Counted from the stretch's first letter, positions 11,061 to 22,543 are shown. The stretch: 64,000 nucleotides of DNA from Cladopsammia gracilis (GCA_022457155.1 JAJGOT010000090.1:1547001-1611000), one strand, 5' to 3'. Translations and numbers: made by a program. Notes: a model not told the origin generated them from the letters alone.

Positions 11061-12380
11061 GCTAAGTTACTCCTTTCATTTAAGATAAGATTAAGTTACT
11101 CCTTTCATTCAGTCATCGTTCCTGCAAACCACGTTGTTTACTATTGAATGTTTTGGAAATGAAGGCTGTACCACAATGAAGCCAGTGATTCTTCTAAGTC
11201 TTATATATACCAAACGTGAACATAGTAATGTATGTAGGGTTGTAGGAGATGCTGTCGTGACACGTAAGTAACGCTCTTTTACCGGAGGTGACAGTGGCCG
11301 GAAGTCACTAAACAGGAAGTGTAAATGGCGAAGAAGACATGAACCGGAAGTGCACAATTTAAAACATGCCTGCATAAATTTGCATGCAAAATCGTGACAC
11401 AAAAAATAAAAATAATAATAAAAATAATAACAAGAAAAACGGAGCCGAAACCTTACCTCATGCCACTTCGCGCATGAGTAGTAAATGCTGCGTTTTCAAT
11501 CACGTTATCAGCGGAGTCAAGTAAAAAGCTTCTTTAACAAGAACACAAATTCGCATTAAAGAAGTAAAATGTAAATCAGCAAAGCCCACAGTGATCAAAT
11601 GAATGAAACAAAGTCAAAAGAACAGGTATATATACGATAGCTGTATTTAGATTTGAATATTAACGCAGCGTTGTGAATTTTCGGGTACCCGAGACCATAT
11701 AAACAGGCCCTAAGAAATGGCTTATACAAACTCCCTATCCGCCTACAATACCAATATTCTATACGCTCACGAAAATACATAAACCTATACCGGCCGGCCC
11801 AACAGAGAGAATATCGTCGTTTGTGGATACAGTACAGCCTATTGCGCAAACACAACTATCCTATATAAAGGATACTACTGACTTTATTAATTTCTTAGAA
11901 AAAACAAAGGTAGGCCGAGATACTATTAGCTTGAACACAAATTAGGTTTAATCCTTAACGAAAATTCGTTTCAATTCAATGGGGAGAACTTTCTCCAAAC
12001 GCATGGAACCGCTATGGGAACGAACATGGCAATGTCTTTCGCCAATATTTTCATGGCGGAAATTGAAACGAAATTTTAAAATCCAAAAAGCGATACCAAG
12101 AGAATGGAAACGCTACATTGATGACGTTTTCGCTCTTTGGGATTGCCGGACAGAAAAAACGTAGAACGTTTTATTGACCAAGCTAAGAAATTCCACCCTA
12201 CTACGTATCAAATTTACGGCCGAAATATCAGAGAACAAAATCACTTTCCTCGACCCCACAGTGTTTAAAGGGGAAAAGATTCACAAAAGATTCCATCTTG
12301 GATATCAACACTCACTACAAGCCGACCGAGACCTTTCAGTACACACACTTCGCCTCGTGCCACCCACCAGGCGTAAAATA

Positions 12381-13417
12381 AAACATAACATTACATGTTT
12401 TATTGGCATTCCCATATAACATTGATGGTATTGCAATAACAATGATGAATATAATAGTTACTAATTACGGATTAACAAATCATCACGCCTCGAGGACGCT
12501 TCATGTATAAAATGGCTCATTTTTTTTTTTACAAAATTAAGTCACGGGATCTATGCTATTAAAGAAAAATACAATTAGGTCTTCGTCTGCTAAATTCTTA
12601 AAACTTGCACAATAAGTTTCTAATGTCGTAAAATAAGTTGTTTCGTAAATCAACATATGAGACGCAGTCGAAAAAGAAATGACAGTCATCTCTACCATGA
12701 TTTTTCGAATGGCAGCGTTCGCAGCTCCTTGACTTTGTTTGTCCTTCTTTTTCAATTTGAAGGTTATGGTTTCCAACTCTAAATTTGGCAAGAATTCTCC
12801 TGTGTCTCATATTCTTGTCCAGGTCATAACAAACAGAACTGTTGGTATTATTTTTAAATTTGTAATGAAAATTAAGTTTAGTATTCATTTTAAAAAGTTT
12901 CATTTGGTGCGCTATAGAGTCTTTCTCTATATTCGAAGCCGGATACATATTGTTTTAATTAATGAGTTGGGATTTTTATTAAAAATAGAAAAACTAGTAC
13001 TTGTGGTTTGATCATATTTTAACAATAGCGTATTTATTGAGTTCATGAATTATAAGCTTTGATCGTTTGATATGGCAAGATTTTCCAAGATATATAGGCA
13101 TTGGTTAGCTATATTATCATCGGGCAAGGCTTTAAGGTGTAACCAAAAATGTAATACATTACGATAAATTCGCGATTTCAGAGATAATCTTCCTACTTCA
13201 TTTCGTGCCGCCACATTGGGTGCCCGTTTGTTAAGTCCAAGATAATATTTGAAAAATTGTGAATAAAGTCGTTCAACTGGATCTTTTTCCCATTTTTGAA
13301 GATTCATATTATCATAGGCTCCCAGACTTCTGAATTATAAAGTAAGATAGGTAACTATAGGTGAAAAAAGGCTATCGAATAATTTGTAAATAAATATGGG
13401 TTCATTAAAAGCAAAGC
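12381..13417 (-). mobile_element. LINE 3' fragment inserted in reverse transcriptase R1
   Basis: Copy R2 shows the uninterrupted sequence GTAAAATAAGATTGCTTAG near 16,290, so this is an insertion. On the minus strand, 13,307-13,050 reads VERLYSQFFKYYLGLNKRAP, then NVAARNEVGRLSLK. Bases 12,948-12,598 contain a cysteine/histidine cluster CERCHSKNHGRDDCHFFFDC. Both resemble the C-terminal end of non-LTR retrotransposon ORF2 proteins. The frame is broken between them. Confidence 0.65.
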
Positions 13418-13554
13418 AATAAGATTGCTTAGAACTAACTCTTAAAAAAAAAAAAATTAAAGAGATCCTTTTAAAATTCAAACAACGCCTCAAATCACGG
13501 GGTTACCCAGAAAACATCATAGAAAGGTCTCTGTCAGAATGGTCTATCGGAAAT

Positions 13555-13880
13555 GATGCGTCTCGGAAAATATTTACCTAGTCTCGAATTCTGGGCATTT
13601 AAAATTGGAGTCTCGGAATCTCGGGCTCGCTATAATTTTCGAAGTCTCGAAGTCTCGAATTTTGATAATTGGATCTCGGAGTCTCGTAAATTTTTCTCGT
13701 AAATTTCAGCTTAAGTCGCGTTTTAAGCTGTTTTAGTACTATCGGCCCGACATTTTCCAGCAATTGGAGTCTCGGGCTCGGATTTTTTAGAGGTAAAGTC
13801 TCGGGCTCGGATTTGATAGAAACGTTAAAGTCTCTAAGGGTCTCGCAGTCTCGCAAAGTCTCGAATTTACCATTCTATAC
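13555..13880. repeat. TCTCG-rich minisatellite inside RT remnant
   Basis: Many copies of GTCTCG, GAGTCTCGGGCTCG and AAGTCTCG are interspersed with AT-rich spacers. A near-identical array sits at the same relative place in copy R2 (about 16,430-16,700), so the array predates the R1/R2 duplication. Confidence 0.65.
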
Positions 13881-14140
13881 CCCTTGTCTTGCCTTTAGGC
13901 AATCGGCACTTACACAAAAGATAAGAGGATACTGCCTTTTGTCACAACGTACCATCCGGCAGTTAAAAATTTAAAACAAATACTGATGAAATATTGGAGC
14001 TTTATACAAAATCAGCCTTTGCTGAAAACAATTTTTGAAAAACCTTCAATAATCTCCTACAAAAAGAGAAAATCGCTCAAAGACACGCTCGTTTAATAGA
14101 GCAAAAATGTAATTTGAAGGGGACTATGCGACGCGACCTA

Positions 14141-14346
14141 AAAAGCCACATGGGGAGTCCGTGCAGGTCTGTCATTACCTTTTTATCATGATCATATTAA
14201 CATGCAAGGTCAAGGAAAAGCCACATGGGGAGTCCGTGCAGGTCTGTCATTACCTTTTTATCATGTTAACATGTCAAGGAAGAGCCACATGGGGAGTCCG
14301 TGCAGGTCTGTCATTACCGTTTTATCATGTTAACATGCAAGGTCAA
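14141..14346 (+). repeat. Three tandem units of about 65-75 bp
   Basis: Each unit starts with GCCACATGGGGAGTCCGTGC and continues with AGGTCTGTCATTACC and TTTATCATGTTAACATG. Two units of the same repeat follow copy R2 at 16,978-17,108. Confidence 0.85.
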
Positions 14347-14449
14347 GGAATTATTGATTTTTTGTTAAAATACGGCCAAATAAATTGCTCTCTCTTGTAA
14401 CGTTGTCTAAAGTCTTAGTTAACTAAATCAAGCTACGAATATATTGCTT

Positions 14450-16063
14450 TGTCAGGCCACATACGTGCGCTCGCTGTAAGCGCTTTCAAAAAATATGCTA
14501 CTCGTCGACTCTCATGTCGAATAAAGTCTATTAATAGTATCCAACAAATATGCAACCAACAAAAATGCAAGAAAAATGTACCCATGGATCGACAAAAAAT
14601 GCAGGTTAGACCCCAATGTACTAAAAAACCTTTGAATGCAGAGGTCCACACGACGCGCACAGAAATTAAACTTGCCGGATCTTCCTTGTGAAAGATCTTG
14701 TTTGTGAAAATACAAAACTGAATGCAAGGCTGGCACTACGGCAAAGGACAGATTTATTAAACCCGGCGTAGCTAATCGAACATTCGGTAATCGAACCTAA
14801 TCGAACTCAATCGCTCGATTGGGTTCGATTGGGTTCGGTAATCGAACTTAATCGAACTCACCGAAAAATTTTGCCAATCGAACGCAATCGAACGTTCGGT
14901 AATCGAACGCTTCAACAATCGAATGTAATCGAACTCATCGAACATAAAATTTTGTTGTTGGCGTTAGTCTTATTTTTGTTACATTTAATGAACTGTTCTA
15001 ACATTGAAAGTCTAGCTTACATTGCTTGCATTTTGCAGCAGCTTCTGCAAACACCACTTGCAGTTTTAATAGAAATCTACTTTGAGGTAATGAGAACACT
15101 TTTAGCGTTAGTGGTACTATTCTGTACACACTGTACACCGTTGCGTGCGTCCAGATCCAGTTGCAGTGGTCGTTTTTTAGTAATCTATCCGAAACTTTAG
15201 CGACGACGGTATAAACATTTTAATATTATCCCCGTTCGGTGTTATTCCGAGCGATATGAAGTACTAAGCTGTTCATGTTATATTGTGAATTAATCAATTT
15301 CGAATCACCGTAACAATAAAGATTTTAGTTAATTGTAGTGTGTTAATATCTCTCACAATTGCTCCGCTAGTAAAGGATCAGTTAAAGGGTGAAATTCTTC
15401 CACCGAACAAAATCGAACCAATCGCCTCGATTGGGTTCGGTAATCGAACTTAATCGAACTCACCCAAAAGTTCCAGTTCGATTATGTTCGATTGCCGAAC
15501 CAATCGAACTCCAATCGAACGATTTAGTTCGATTGGTTTTTGGTTGGGATTCGTTCGATTAGCTACGCCGGGATTAAATGGCCAATATTTCTACTAATAG
15601 AACTAGTCTTTCTCAGGGCCAGGGCTATAACTTACATACTAATCGATACTAACTTTAAAACATGAGATAAAAATGCAGTTTAAAATGCAATAACTTTGCA
15701 AATCAACAGAGGATTTGATACTTCGCTTGAACATCTTCTTGAATGACCAGTATGTGTTATTAAGCGGTATAGTTATTCGTTATAGATCATTTTAGGTTAG
15801 ATAAGAAAAGCAATTAAGGGGCTTAGCAATAATGATGTTCAGTTATCAATTTCTTCATCTTGTCTGGGTGTTAAATTTCTTTGTCAAACTGTCAAAGTGT
15901 CAAAAAATACCAAACGTTGTTTACAGCGTTTATTTACAATGTAAGTAGTGAAACTCATTCGCAAGCTGTTTAACCAAGATTCTGGCAAACGACTTTTTTG
16001 CATGATGACGAAATTCAACTTTAAATAACTTTGCTAATCAACATAGGAGTGGATACTCCAATT
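14450..16063 (+). other. Orphan copy of the GFP-gene upstream region (C)
   Basis: This stretch aligns with the upstream region of GFP-like copy 1 (about 178-1,270), including AATAAAGTCTAT, the block CTTCGCTTGAACATCTTCTT and the block ATAACTTTGCTAATCAACA. It lacks the 450-bp foldback and the 127-bp MITE. At GGATACTCCA.TTGA (about 16,060) it leaves the GFP sequence and enters reverse transcriptase R2. No GFP exon follows. An 811-bp element is inserted at 14,762-15,572. Confidence 0.8.
14762..15572. mobile_element. 811-bp TIR element built of ATCGAAC repeats
   Basis: The ends are CCCGGCGTAGCTAATCGAAC and its reverse complement. A 6-bp target duplication ATTAAA flanks it (14,756-14,761 and 15,573-15,578). 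Copy D (near 17,790) has the empty site TTATTAAATGG. Both subterminal zones are packed with TCGAAC/GTTCGA units in both orientations. The 123-aa open frame inside has no recognised homology. Confidence 0.85.
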
Positions 16064-16945
16064 GATGACGTTTTCTCCCTTTGGGATTGCGACAGAAAAA
16101 ACGTAGAACGTTTGATTGATCAAGCTAAGAAATTCCACCCTGCTATCAATTTACGGCCTAAATATCAGAGAACAAAATCACTTTCCTCGACCCCACAGTC
16201 ACAAAAGATTCCGTCTTGGATATCAACACTCACTATAAGCCGACCGAGACCTTTCAGTACACACACTTCGCCTCGTGCCACCCACCAAGCGTAAAATAAG
16301 ATTGCTTAGAACTAACTCTTCAAAAAAACATTTGAAGAGATCCTTTTAAAATTCAAACAACGCCTCAAATCACGGGGTTACCCAGAAAACATCATAGAAA
16401 GGTCTCTGTCAGAATGGTCTATCGCGGAAATGATGCGTCTCGGAAAATATTCACCGAGTCTCGAATTCACGGCATTTGAAATCTCGGTCTCGCTATAATT
16501 TTCGAAGTCTCGACTTTTGATAATTTGGATCTCGGAGTTTCGTAAATTTTTCTCGTAAAAAATGCCGTTTTAGTACTATCGGCCCGACATTTTCCAGCAA
16601 TTGGAGTCTCGGGCTCGGATTTTTTAGAGGTAAAGTCTCGGGCTCGGATTTGATAGAAACGTTAAAGTCTCTAAGGGTCTCGCAGTCTCGCAAAGTCTCG
16701 AATTTACCATTCTATATCCCTTGTCTTGCCTTTAGGCAATCGGCACTTACACAAAAGATAAGAGGATACTGCCTTTTGTCACAACGTACCATCCGGCAGT
16801 TAAAAATTTAAAACAAATACTGATGGAATATTGGAGCTTTATACAAAATCAGCTTTTGCTGAAAACAATTTTTGAAAAACCTTCAATAATCTCCTACAAA
16901 AAGAGAAAGTCGCTCAAAGACACGCTCGTTTAATAGAGCAAGAAT
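16063..16945 (+). pseudogene. Decayed Penelope-type reverse transcriptase, copy R2
   Basis: The piece begins inside the catalytic box (IDDVFSLWDCDRKNVERLID) fused to the orphan GFP upstream region. It continues through RLLRTNS, FKQRLKSRGYPENIIERS and the TCTCG array, and ends with VTTYHPAVKNLKQILM. Compared with R1 it lacks the LINE insertion. Stops and frameshifts remain. Confidence 0.75.
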
Positions 16946-16977
16946 GTAATTTGAAGGGGACTATGCGACGCGACCTA

Positions 16978-17108
16978 AAAAGCCACATGGGGAATCTGTG
17001 CAGGTCTGTCATTACCTTTTTATCATGTTAACATGTCAAGGAAAAGCCACATGGGGAGTCCGTGCAGGTCTGTCATTACCTTTTTATCATGTTAACATGC
17101 AAGGTCAA
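16978..17108 (+). repeat. Two tandem units of the GCCACATGGGG repeat
   Basis: Same unit as at 14,141-14,346, here in two copies and at the same position after the reverse transcriptase remnant. This supports tandem duplication of the whole RT-satellite-GFP-upstream module. Confidence 0.8.
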
Positions 17109-17209
17109 GGAATTATGGAATTTTTGTTAAAATACGGCCAAATAAATTGCTCTCTCTTGTAACGTTGTCTAAAGTCTTAGTTAACTAAATCAAGCTACGA
17201 ATATATGGC

Positions 17210-18240
17210 TTTGTCAGGCCACATACGTGCGCTCGCTGTAAGCGCTTTCAAAAAATATGCTACTCGACTCTCATGTCGAATAAAGTCGACTATTAATAGT
17301 ACCGTATTTTCTCGATTAAACGCCGGCCCCGAATAAACGCCGGGTATAATAGAGGAAGTTGTAAGTAAGCCCCTCAAACGTTTAGTTGTGGTATCATAAA
17401 CTTAAGATTTAAGAGCAAGGTACACGGCTGCCAAGAAAAACGAATAGTAACCTTTTCTTAAAAAATGACGGGCGAGAAAAAAAACTGCTGATTCAAAGAA
17501 ACGCCGGGTCCACTAGGCCAAGTTTGAAATAAACGCCGGGGGCGTTTAATTGAGAAAATACGGTATCTAACAAAAACCAAAAATGCAAGAAAAATGCACC
17601 CATGGATTGACATAAAAATGCAGGTTACACCCCAATGTACTAAAAAAAAACTTTGAATGCAGAGGTCCACACGACGCGCGCAGAAATTAAACTTGCTGGT
17701 AGTTGCCAGATCTTCCTTGTGAAAGATCTTGTTTGTGAAAATACAAAACTGAATGCAAGGCTGGCACTACGGCCAAAGAAAAAAGATTTATTAAATGGCC
17801 AATATTTCGACTAATAAACTTAGTCCTTCTCAGGGCCAGGGCTATAACTTACATACCAATCGATACTAACTTTAAAACATGAGATAAAAATCAACAGAGG
17901 ATTTTATACTTCGCTTGAACATCTTCTTGAATGACCAGTATAGCAGTATGTGGTATAGTTATTCGTTATAGGTCATTTTAGGTTAGATAAGAAAAGCAAT
18001 TAAGGGGCTTAGCAATAATGATGTTCAGTTATCAATTTCTTTATCTTGTCTGGGTGTTAAATTTCTTTGTCAAAAGTGTCAAAGTGTCAAAAAATACCAA
18101 ACGTTGTTTACAGCGTTTATTTAAGTAGTGAAACTCATTCGCAAGCTGTTTAACCAAGATTCTGGCAAACGACTTTTTTGCATGATGACGAAATTCAACT
18201 TTAAATAACTTTGCTAATCAACATAGGAGTGGATACTCCA
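17210..18240 (+). other. Orphan copy of the GFP-gene upstream region (D)
   Basis: Second orphan upstream copy, collinear with 14,450-16,063 but without the 811-bp element. It ends at the same breakpoint (GGATACTCCAATTGATGA, about 18,240) and again enters reverse transcriptase sequence. A 262-bp MITE is inserted at 17,302-17,563. A further fragment lies at 20,195-20,335. Confidence 0.8.
17302..17563. mobile_element. TA-flanked MITE, same family as 7,065-7,325
   Basis: Ends CCGTATTTTCTC and GAGAAAATACGG, TA on both sides (17,300-17,301 and 17,564-17,565). Internally it is the reverse complement of the copy at 7,065. The empty site is seen near 14,536. Confidence 0.88.
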
Positions 18241-18375
18241 ATTGATGACATTTTCTCCCTTTGGGATTGCGACAGAAAAAACGTAGAACGTTTGATTGAC
18301 CAAGCTAAGAAATTCCACCCTACTACGTATCAAATTTACGGCCGAAATATCAGAGAACAAAATCACTTTCCTCTA
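18241..18375 (+). pseudogene. Reverse transcriptase fragment R3
   Basis: Reads IDDIFSLWDCDRKNVERLID, then QAKKFHPTTYQIYGRNIR, then stops at a junction with unrelated sequence starting AAGGGACCGTTCATT. Same left breakpoint as R2. Confidence 0.7.
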
Positions 18376-18531
18376 AGGGACCGTTCATTTTTTATGTGGT
18401 AGGGGGGCTGGAGGGATTTGAAGGAGTATTATTTGGAAATTGAAAGACCCCCCGTCAGCTTTCCAGTATTCATCACATAAGGGCAACTTTTTTGGGATGA
18501 CCCCCCCAAAAAAAAACAACAACAACAACAA

Positions 18532-18597
<66 letters not shown>
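18532..18597. repeat. (AAT)n microsatellite
   Basis: About 22 perfect AAT units preceded by a short (AAC)n run. Confidence 0.95.
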
Positions 18598-18599
<2 letters not shown>

Positions 18600-19058
18600 T
18601 TTTTATTATCTAATTATTATTATTATGAAATCTTTTATTAATAACAAAGCTAACTAGAAAAATCTTATTTTACAATTAATTTCACCTAAAAAACTATTCA
18701 GTCAAAACACTATTTACATTATTCCTTTCGATTAATAATTCTCAAACAATCTTACGTTTACAATTATTGATCTACTAGCGTAATAATAATAATTAATAAT
18801 AATAAAAACATAATAATTTTATTGCGAATTAAAATAACTATTTACAATACATTAAAATTCTAATACGATAAGATATGTACATTTAAAATAGTATATCTAG
18901 CGTTACATTTATTTACTTTTTTTAAAAAAGAGAAAAGCCTTCAAAAATTAGATTCTTCAAAATGAATTGTATCCTATAACATTGTTTCAGAAAATTTATC
19001 AATTAAAAAAAGAAAAAAAAGACAAAAAAAAAGACTGGCTAAGAAATTATATAAAAAT
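18598..19058. other. AT-rich stretch without gene
   Basis: Very AT-rich sequence with many short A and T runs. No exon, domain or repeat boundary recognised. Confidence 0.5.
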
Positions 19059-19340
19059 TTAATTCCTAATTCCCGCGAGTTTTTTTTCAATGTCAAAGTC
19101 AGTGTCCTGTAAGTTCAAGGGAGCGCGTCTTGTGGATCGAGATCCCCTCAGACAGAGCAGAGCAGACCGCAGTAAGGCGAATGAAACCTTTGAGCGAATC
19201 CATGCTATAGTTGTACTATAGTCTTTCCCTTTTTTAGTAGCGATAAGTTCTGCGAGTTTACTGTGAAATCGCTTGCATTCGTCTCCCATACCTCCAGTGC
19301 TTGTAAAAACTAGTGGGGTAAATGTTGCTTTTTCGACTTC
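19059..19340 (-). pseudogene. Retroelement C-terminal fragment
   Basis: The minus strand reads [40 protein letters not shown], then [20 protein letters not shown] and LRGSRS. This is the conserved C-terminal tail that follows the reverse transcriptase in a widespread cnidarian retroelement family. The catalytic part is missing. The open frame extends into the adjacent TAA microsatellite as a run of Tyr, which is not protein sequence. Confidence 0.6.
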
Positions 19341-19387
19341 CAAAACCCTGCTGGCATACATCCGTATGCCAGCAGGGTTTTGGAAGT
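19336..19387. repeat. Perfect 24-bp inverted repeat with 4-nt loop
   Basis: The arms 19,336-19,359 and 19,364-19,387 are exact reverse complements around ATCC. The sequence includes AAAACCCTGCTGGCATAC. It lies between the retroelement fragment and the TAA microsatellite, probably from a templated inversion. Confidence 0.9.
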
Positions 19388-19397
19388 TATTATTATA

Positions 19398-19463
<66 letters not shown>
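19388..19463. repeat. (TAA)n microsatellite
   Basis: About 24 near-perfect TAA units directly beside the hairpin. Confidence 0.95.
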
Positions 19464-19995
19464 TCGTAAAGACTTTTGTTCTTGGGCCATCGTAGCTTGA
19501 TGAGAAATAGAACACAAACCGCGGTGATAAACACATTGAACTTATTCATTTTCGATAAAACTTGTCGTTTCGTATGCTACTACATACATTTTCAAAAGTG
19601 ACCGTTACAGTGTTGAAAACTATACTTTTATAGTATTGAAAAGGGACTGGGACCGAGATTAAGTGTCTAGTAATATATTGGACAACCACATTTTAAAATA
19701 AAGTTGTTTGTTTTATTTCTTACATTCATATTGAAATAATTACATAAACATGCGAAAGGGTCACCTTTCCAGTCATCTGGCTTTTTAAGCTTTAGTGAAC
19801 TGAAGTACTATTAACATGTATAAATATAAAATATGAATAAATGTATCTGAATAAAATATCATTGATAAATCAAAGGCTGCATGTGTCCTTTTGAACATGA
19901 ATGAATAAAATAAATAAAAATCATCAAAATTGGAGGGTTATAAATTTATCAGATTAAATATATCACCTACAGGCTGCCAGACTATATCAATCTGT

Positions 19996-20132
19996 ATAGA
20001 GGTTTTGCACGGCAGCCATGTTGCATGGCAGGAACAATGAAAATGTTTTGCATTAGAAAGAACATTCTTTCCCATAGGGAAAATAATCTATTGTTCCTGT
20101 CATGCAACATGGCTGCCGTGCAAAACCTCTAT
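19996..20132. mobile_element. Palindromic MITE with GCAGCCATGTTGCAT arms
   Basis: The arms of about 41 bp begin ATAGAGGTTTTGCACGGCAG and are closed by the reverse complement at 20,132. The CAGCCATGTTG core resembles the elements at 46,260 and 56,535. Confidence 0.75.
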
Positions 20133-20194
20133 TTGACAAGGTTTTGTTTTCAGTATCTTGCTTGCATCACAGACAAATTATTGAAATAACGAGA

Positions 20195-20335
20195 GCTTGA
20201 ATTTTTGATAAAATACGGCCACTAACAGTGACTAAAATAAATTGCTCTCTCTCTTGTAACGTTGGCTAAAGTCCTAGTTAACTAAATCAAGCTATGAATA
20301 TATGGCTTTGTCGGGCCACAAACGGGCGTTCGCTT
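20195..20335 (+). other. Fragment of the sequence preceding GFP upstream copies
   Basis: Matches 14,350-14,470 (AAATTGCTCTCTC, ATCAAGCTA.GAATATATGG, GGGCCACA). It ends abruptly at GCGTTCGCTT, beside a hAT-like element. Confidence 0.65.
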
Positions 20336-20350
20336 ATACTCCCTACCTCC

Positions 20351-20933
20351 CAGGGGCACCCAACGAATCTGTTCCTCACTTTATCTGTTCCCCAACGGAA
20401 TTCTTGCTGGCTGGCAAAATATTCTGTACATATGTTTTTAATTATCATTTTAATTTGTGCTGGTTGACTTGAGAAAGGAGTTGCATGAACAATGAAACCG
20501 TGCTGGCTTACTTGAGCAGATCGAAAAGAGTCTGGATCGAAGAAAATCGGAGGACACTTTGGGCTTAAAAGGGTTCAGCTTCGTAGTAACAAATTTAAGC
20601 AGCACTTAGAGATACCCGAACAGGTTAAGTTCGAGACGGCAGCAAATGTAAAAAACAATAATGTTTCATTACTTCCCAAGCCCCATTTGGTAAATTATTA
20701 TAACTGTTTTTTTTTTCATTTATTCATTTTTTTTTAAATCGCTGGCTGGGAAACAGATTTTTTATCCAGCTGGCTGGGAATTTCCCTATGTGTTATGATG
20801 GGAAAAAGGAACAGGTATATTTTTCCCACCAACGTAGAAGAACACCTGGGAATGCAAACAAAATTTCACAGAAATTTAATTTATTTGAGTAAAATAATAC
20901 ATTTTACCAAACATTGTTCGTTGGGTGCCCCTG
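20351..20933. mobile_element. hAT-like MITE
   Basis: The ends CAGGGGCACCCAACGA and TCGTTGGGTGCCCCTG are exact inverted repeats of hAT style. I could not define an 8-bp target duplication. No open frame of note. Confidence 0.7.
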
Positions 20934-21459
20934 AACTCCACAGGTGCCCTTCGGAAAAAAATTCACACGCATGCGAGCTTTAACAAACTTCTAATATCAT
21001 GATAACAATAGAAAGGTTAATAAATGCAGTTTCCGATAAAAATGTGAATGTTTGCGACTTTTTGTTTTAGGAAGTGCCACGAATCGGAAATAGCCAAAAC
21101 GACCGAGGATTATTCGAGTGAATTGTAATCGGGTATCGAATGCAACAGCAGGAACAAAATAGCTGCACGGTGTTATTCACAAAGGCATCAATAAACAAAA
21201 CAGTGTGTGGGATTTTCGATATTCTGATTGGTTATCAAGATATCCACATCCAAAGTTTGAGTAGCTAAAAATATTCGAGACGCTTTGCGTAAATGGTCGC
21301 CACTGGAAAAATATTTGAAATATCAAAATTTCCTGACATTGTTTTGTTCGTCATTACCCTTCGAATGTTTGGGCCAAATTTTACGGTAATCCGTCAAATC
21401 TAGATACCCTATTAATTCGCCCGAAGTCGGTATATTCTGCGGAAAATCAGATGTGAGTT
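20934..21459. other. Spacer before block B
   Basis: No gene, repeat boundary or element recognised. Confidence 0.45.
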
Positions 21460-21679
21460 TTAGCCACTCAAAGATTTGAAAACAACACACGCCTCCCCAG
21501 GAGATTTTAACACCTCATCGCATATCTCGCACGCCTTTAAAGATTTTGATTTTTTTTCAGTAAATGTTAGATAAAATGCATAATTTCAATTTAGTGAAAT
21601 AATTTTTTTTGATTTTGTCACTGGCAAAGGTAGGAAGTCGCCTTAAGCACATTCAAAAAGTATACTACTCGACTCTCAT

Positions 21680-22159
21680 CACAGGTAGCCCAAGCTCAAG
21701 TGATGTTTACGGGTAACTGTTACGTAATAGCGAATTTATAAGGATTTGTATAGGGAAAATTCACTTCGAATTTGAGCGTAAAATTAGGAAAGATATTTGA
21801 ATAAAACTGGCTCACCTGAACTTATTTGTGTGTTTACTTGTGTCTAGAGTGGTTTTGGGGTCGATTCGAAGCAATTCCAGCGAGTTTCAGTTCAACTGTC
21901 TCTTCCTCCCTAAGGGCTCTTTTTAATGGGGAGGAAGAGACAGTTGAACTAAAACTCGCTGGAATCGCTTCGAATCGACCCCAAAACCACTCAAGACACA
22001 AGTAAAGACACAAATAAGTTCAGGTGAGCCAGTTTTATTCAAATATCTTTCCTAATTTTATGCTCAAATTCGAAGTGAATTTTCCCCATACAAATCTTTA
22101 TAAATTCGCTATTACGCAACTGTTACCCGTAAACATCACTTGAGCTTGGGCTACCTGTG
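21680..22159. mobile_element. Foldback element upstream of GFP-like gene, block B
   Basis: Same element as 224-673 with the central loop preserved: GAAGAGACAGTTGAA pairs with TTCAACTGTCTCTTC around CTAAGGGCTCTTTTTAAT. This makes it 480 bp, so the block A copy lost about 30 bp at the hairpin tip. Flanking CTCTCAT repeats are at 21,673-21,679 and 22,160-22,166. Confidence 0.85.
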
Positions 22160-22416
22160 CTCTCATGTTGAATAAAGTCTATGAATAGTATCTAACAAAA
22201 ACAAAAATGCGAAAAATGCAACAAAAATGCCCCCATGGTCGACGGAAGAATGTATCCAATATACTCCTGTAAGCTTACAGGAGATAAAAATGCAGTTTTA
22301 AATGCAGAATAGCGGAATTCAACTTAAAAATAACTTTGCAAATCAACAGAGGATTTGATACTTCGCTTGAACATCTTCTTGAATGACCAGTATGTGTTAT
22401 AAAATGTCGGCAGTTA

Positions 22417-22543
22417 GAGTGATTTTACTTTGACCGTGAAATAGATAATAGAATAGTACGCACTATTAGACTATAGTTCCATTGTTTTCTTTTGTTTAAT
22501 TTGGACTACCACATACTAATTCACGGGTTAAGTAAAACCACTC
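22417..22543. mobile_element. 127-bp TA-flanked MITE, block B
   Basis: Duplicate of 925-1,051 with TA on both sides. Confidence 0.7.

Larger units (their letters stand above)
9691..11679. other. Spacer with no recognisable gene
   Basis: I find no convincing exon or conserved domain on either strand. The stretch holds one member of a 35-bp direct repeat (10,355-10,390) and a probable LINE 3' tail (10,928-11,060). Small open frames have no recognisable homology. Confidence 0.5.
11690..14105 (+). pseudogene. Decayed Penelope-type reverse transcriptase, copy R1 (interrupted)
   Basis: Pieces of a reverse transcriptase are readable in several frames. In order they are FYTLTKIHKP, GPTERISSFVDT and YIKDTTDFINFLEKTK near 11,740-11,920, then [20 protein letters not shown] near 11,975-12,035, then the catalytic box RYIDDVFALWD (12,110-12,145), and THFASCHPPGV near 12,350. 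It resumes after a LINE insertion with RLLRTNS (13,423) and ends with LPFVTTYHPAVKNLKQILM and ISYKKRKSLKDTL (13,930-14,090). Frameshifts, stops, the LINE (12,381-13,417) and a TCTCG array (13,555-13,880) make it non-functional. The motif order matches Penelope-like elements; no GIY-YIG domain is seen with this copy. Confidence 0.75.

Noticed and set aside
19059..19517. Long poly-Tyr (and poly-Ile) frames
   Set aside because: Translation of the TAA microsatellite; only the part before 19,340 has retroelement similarity.
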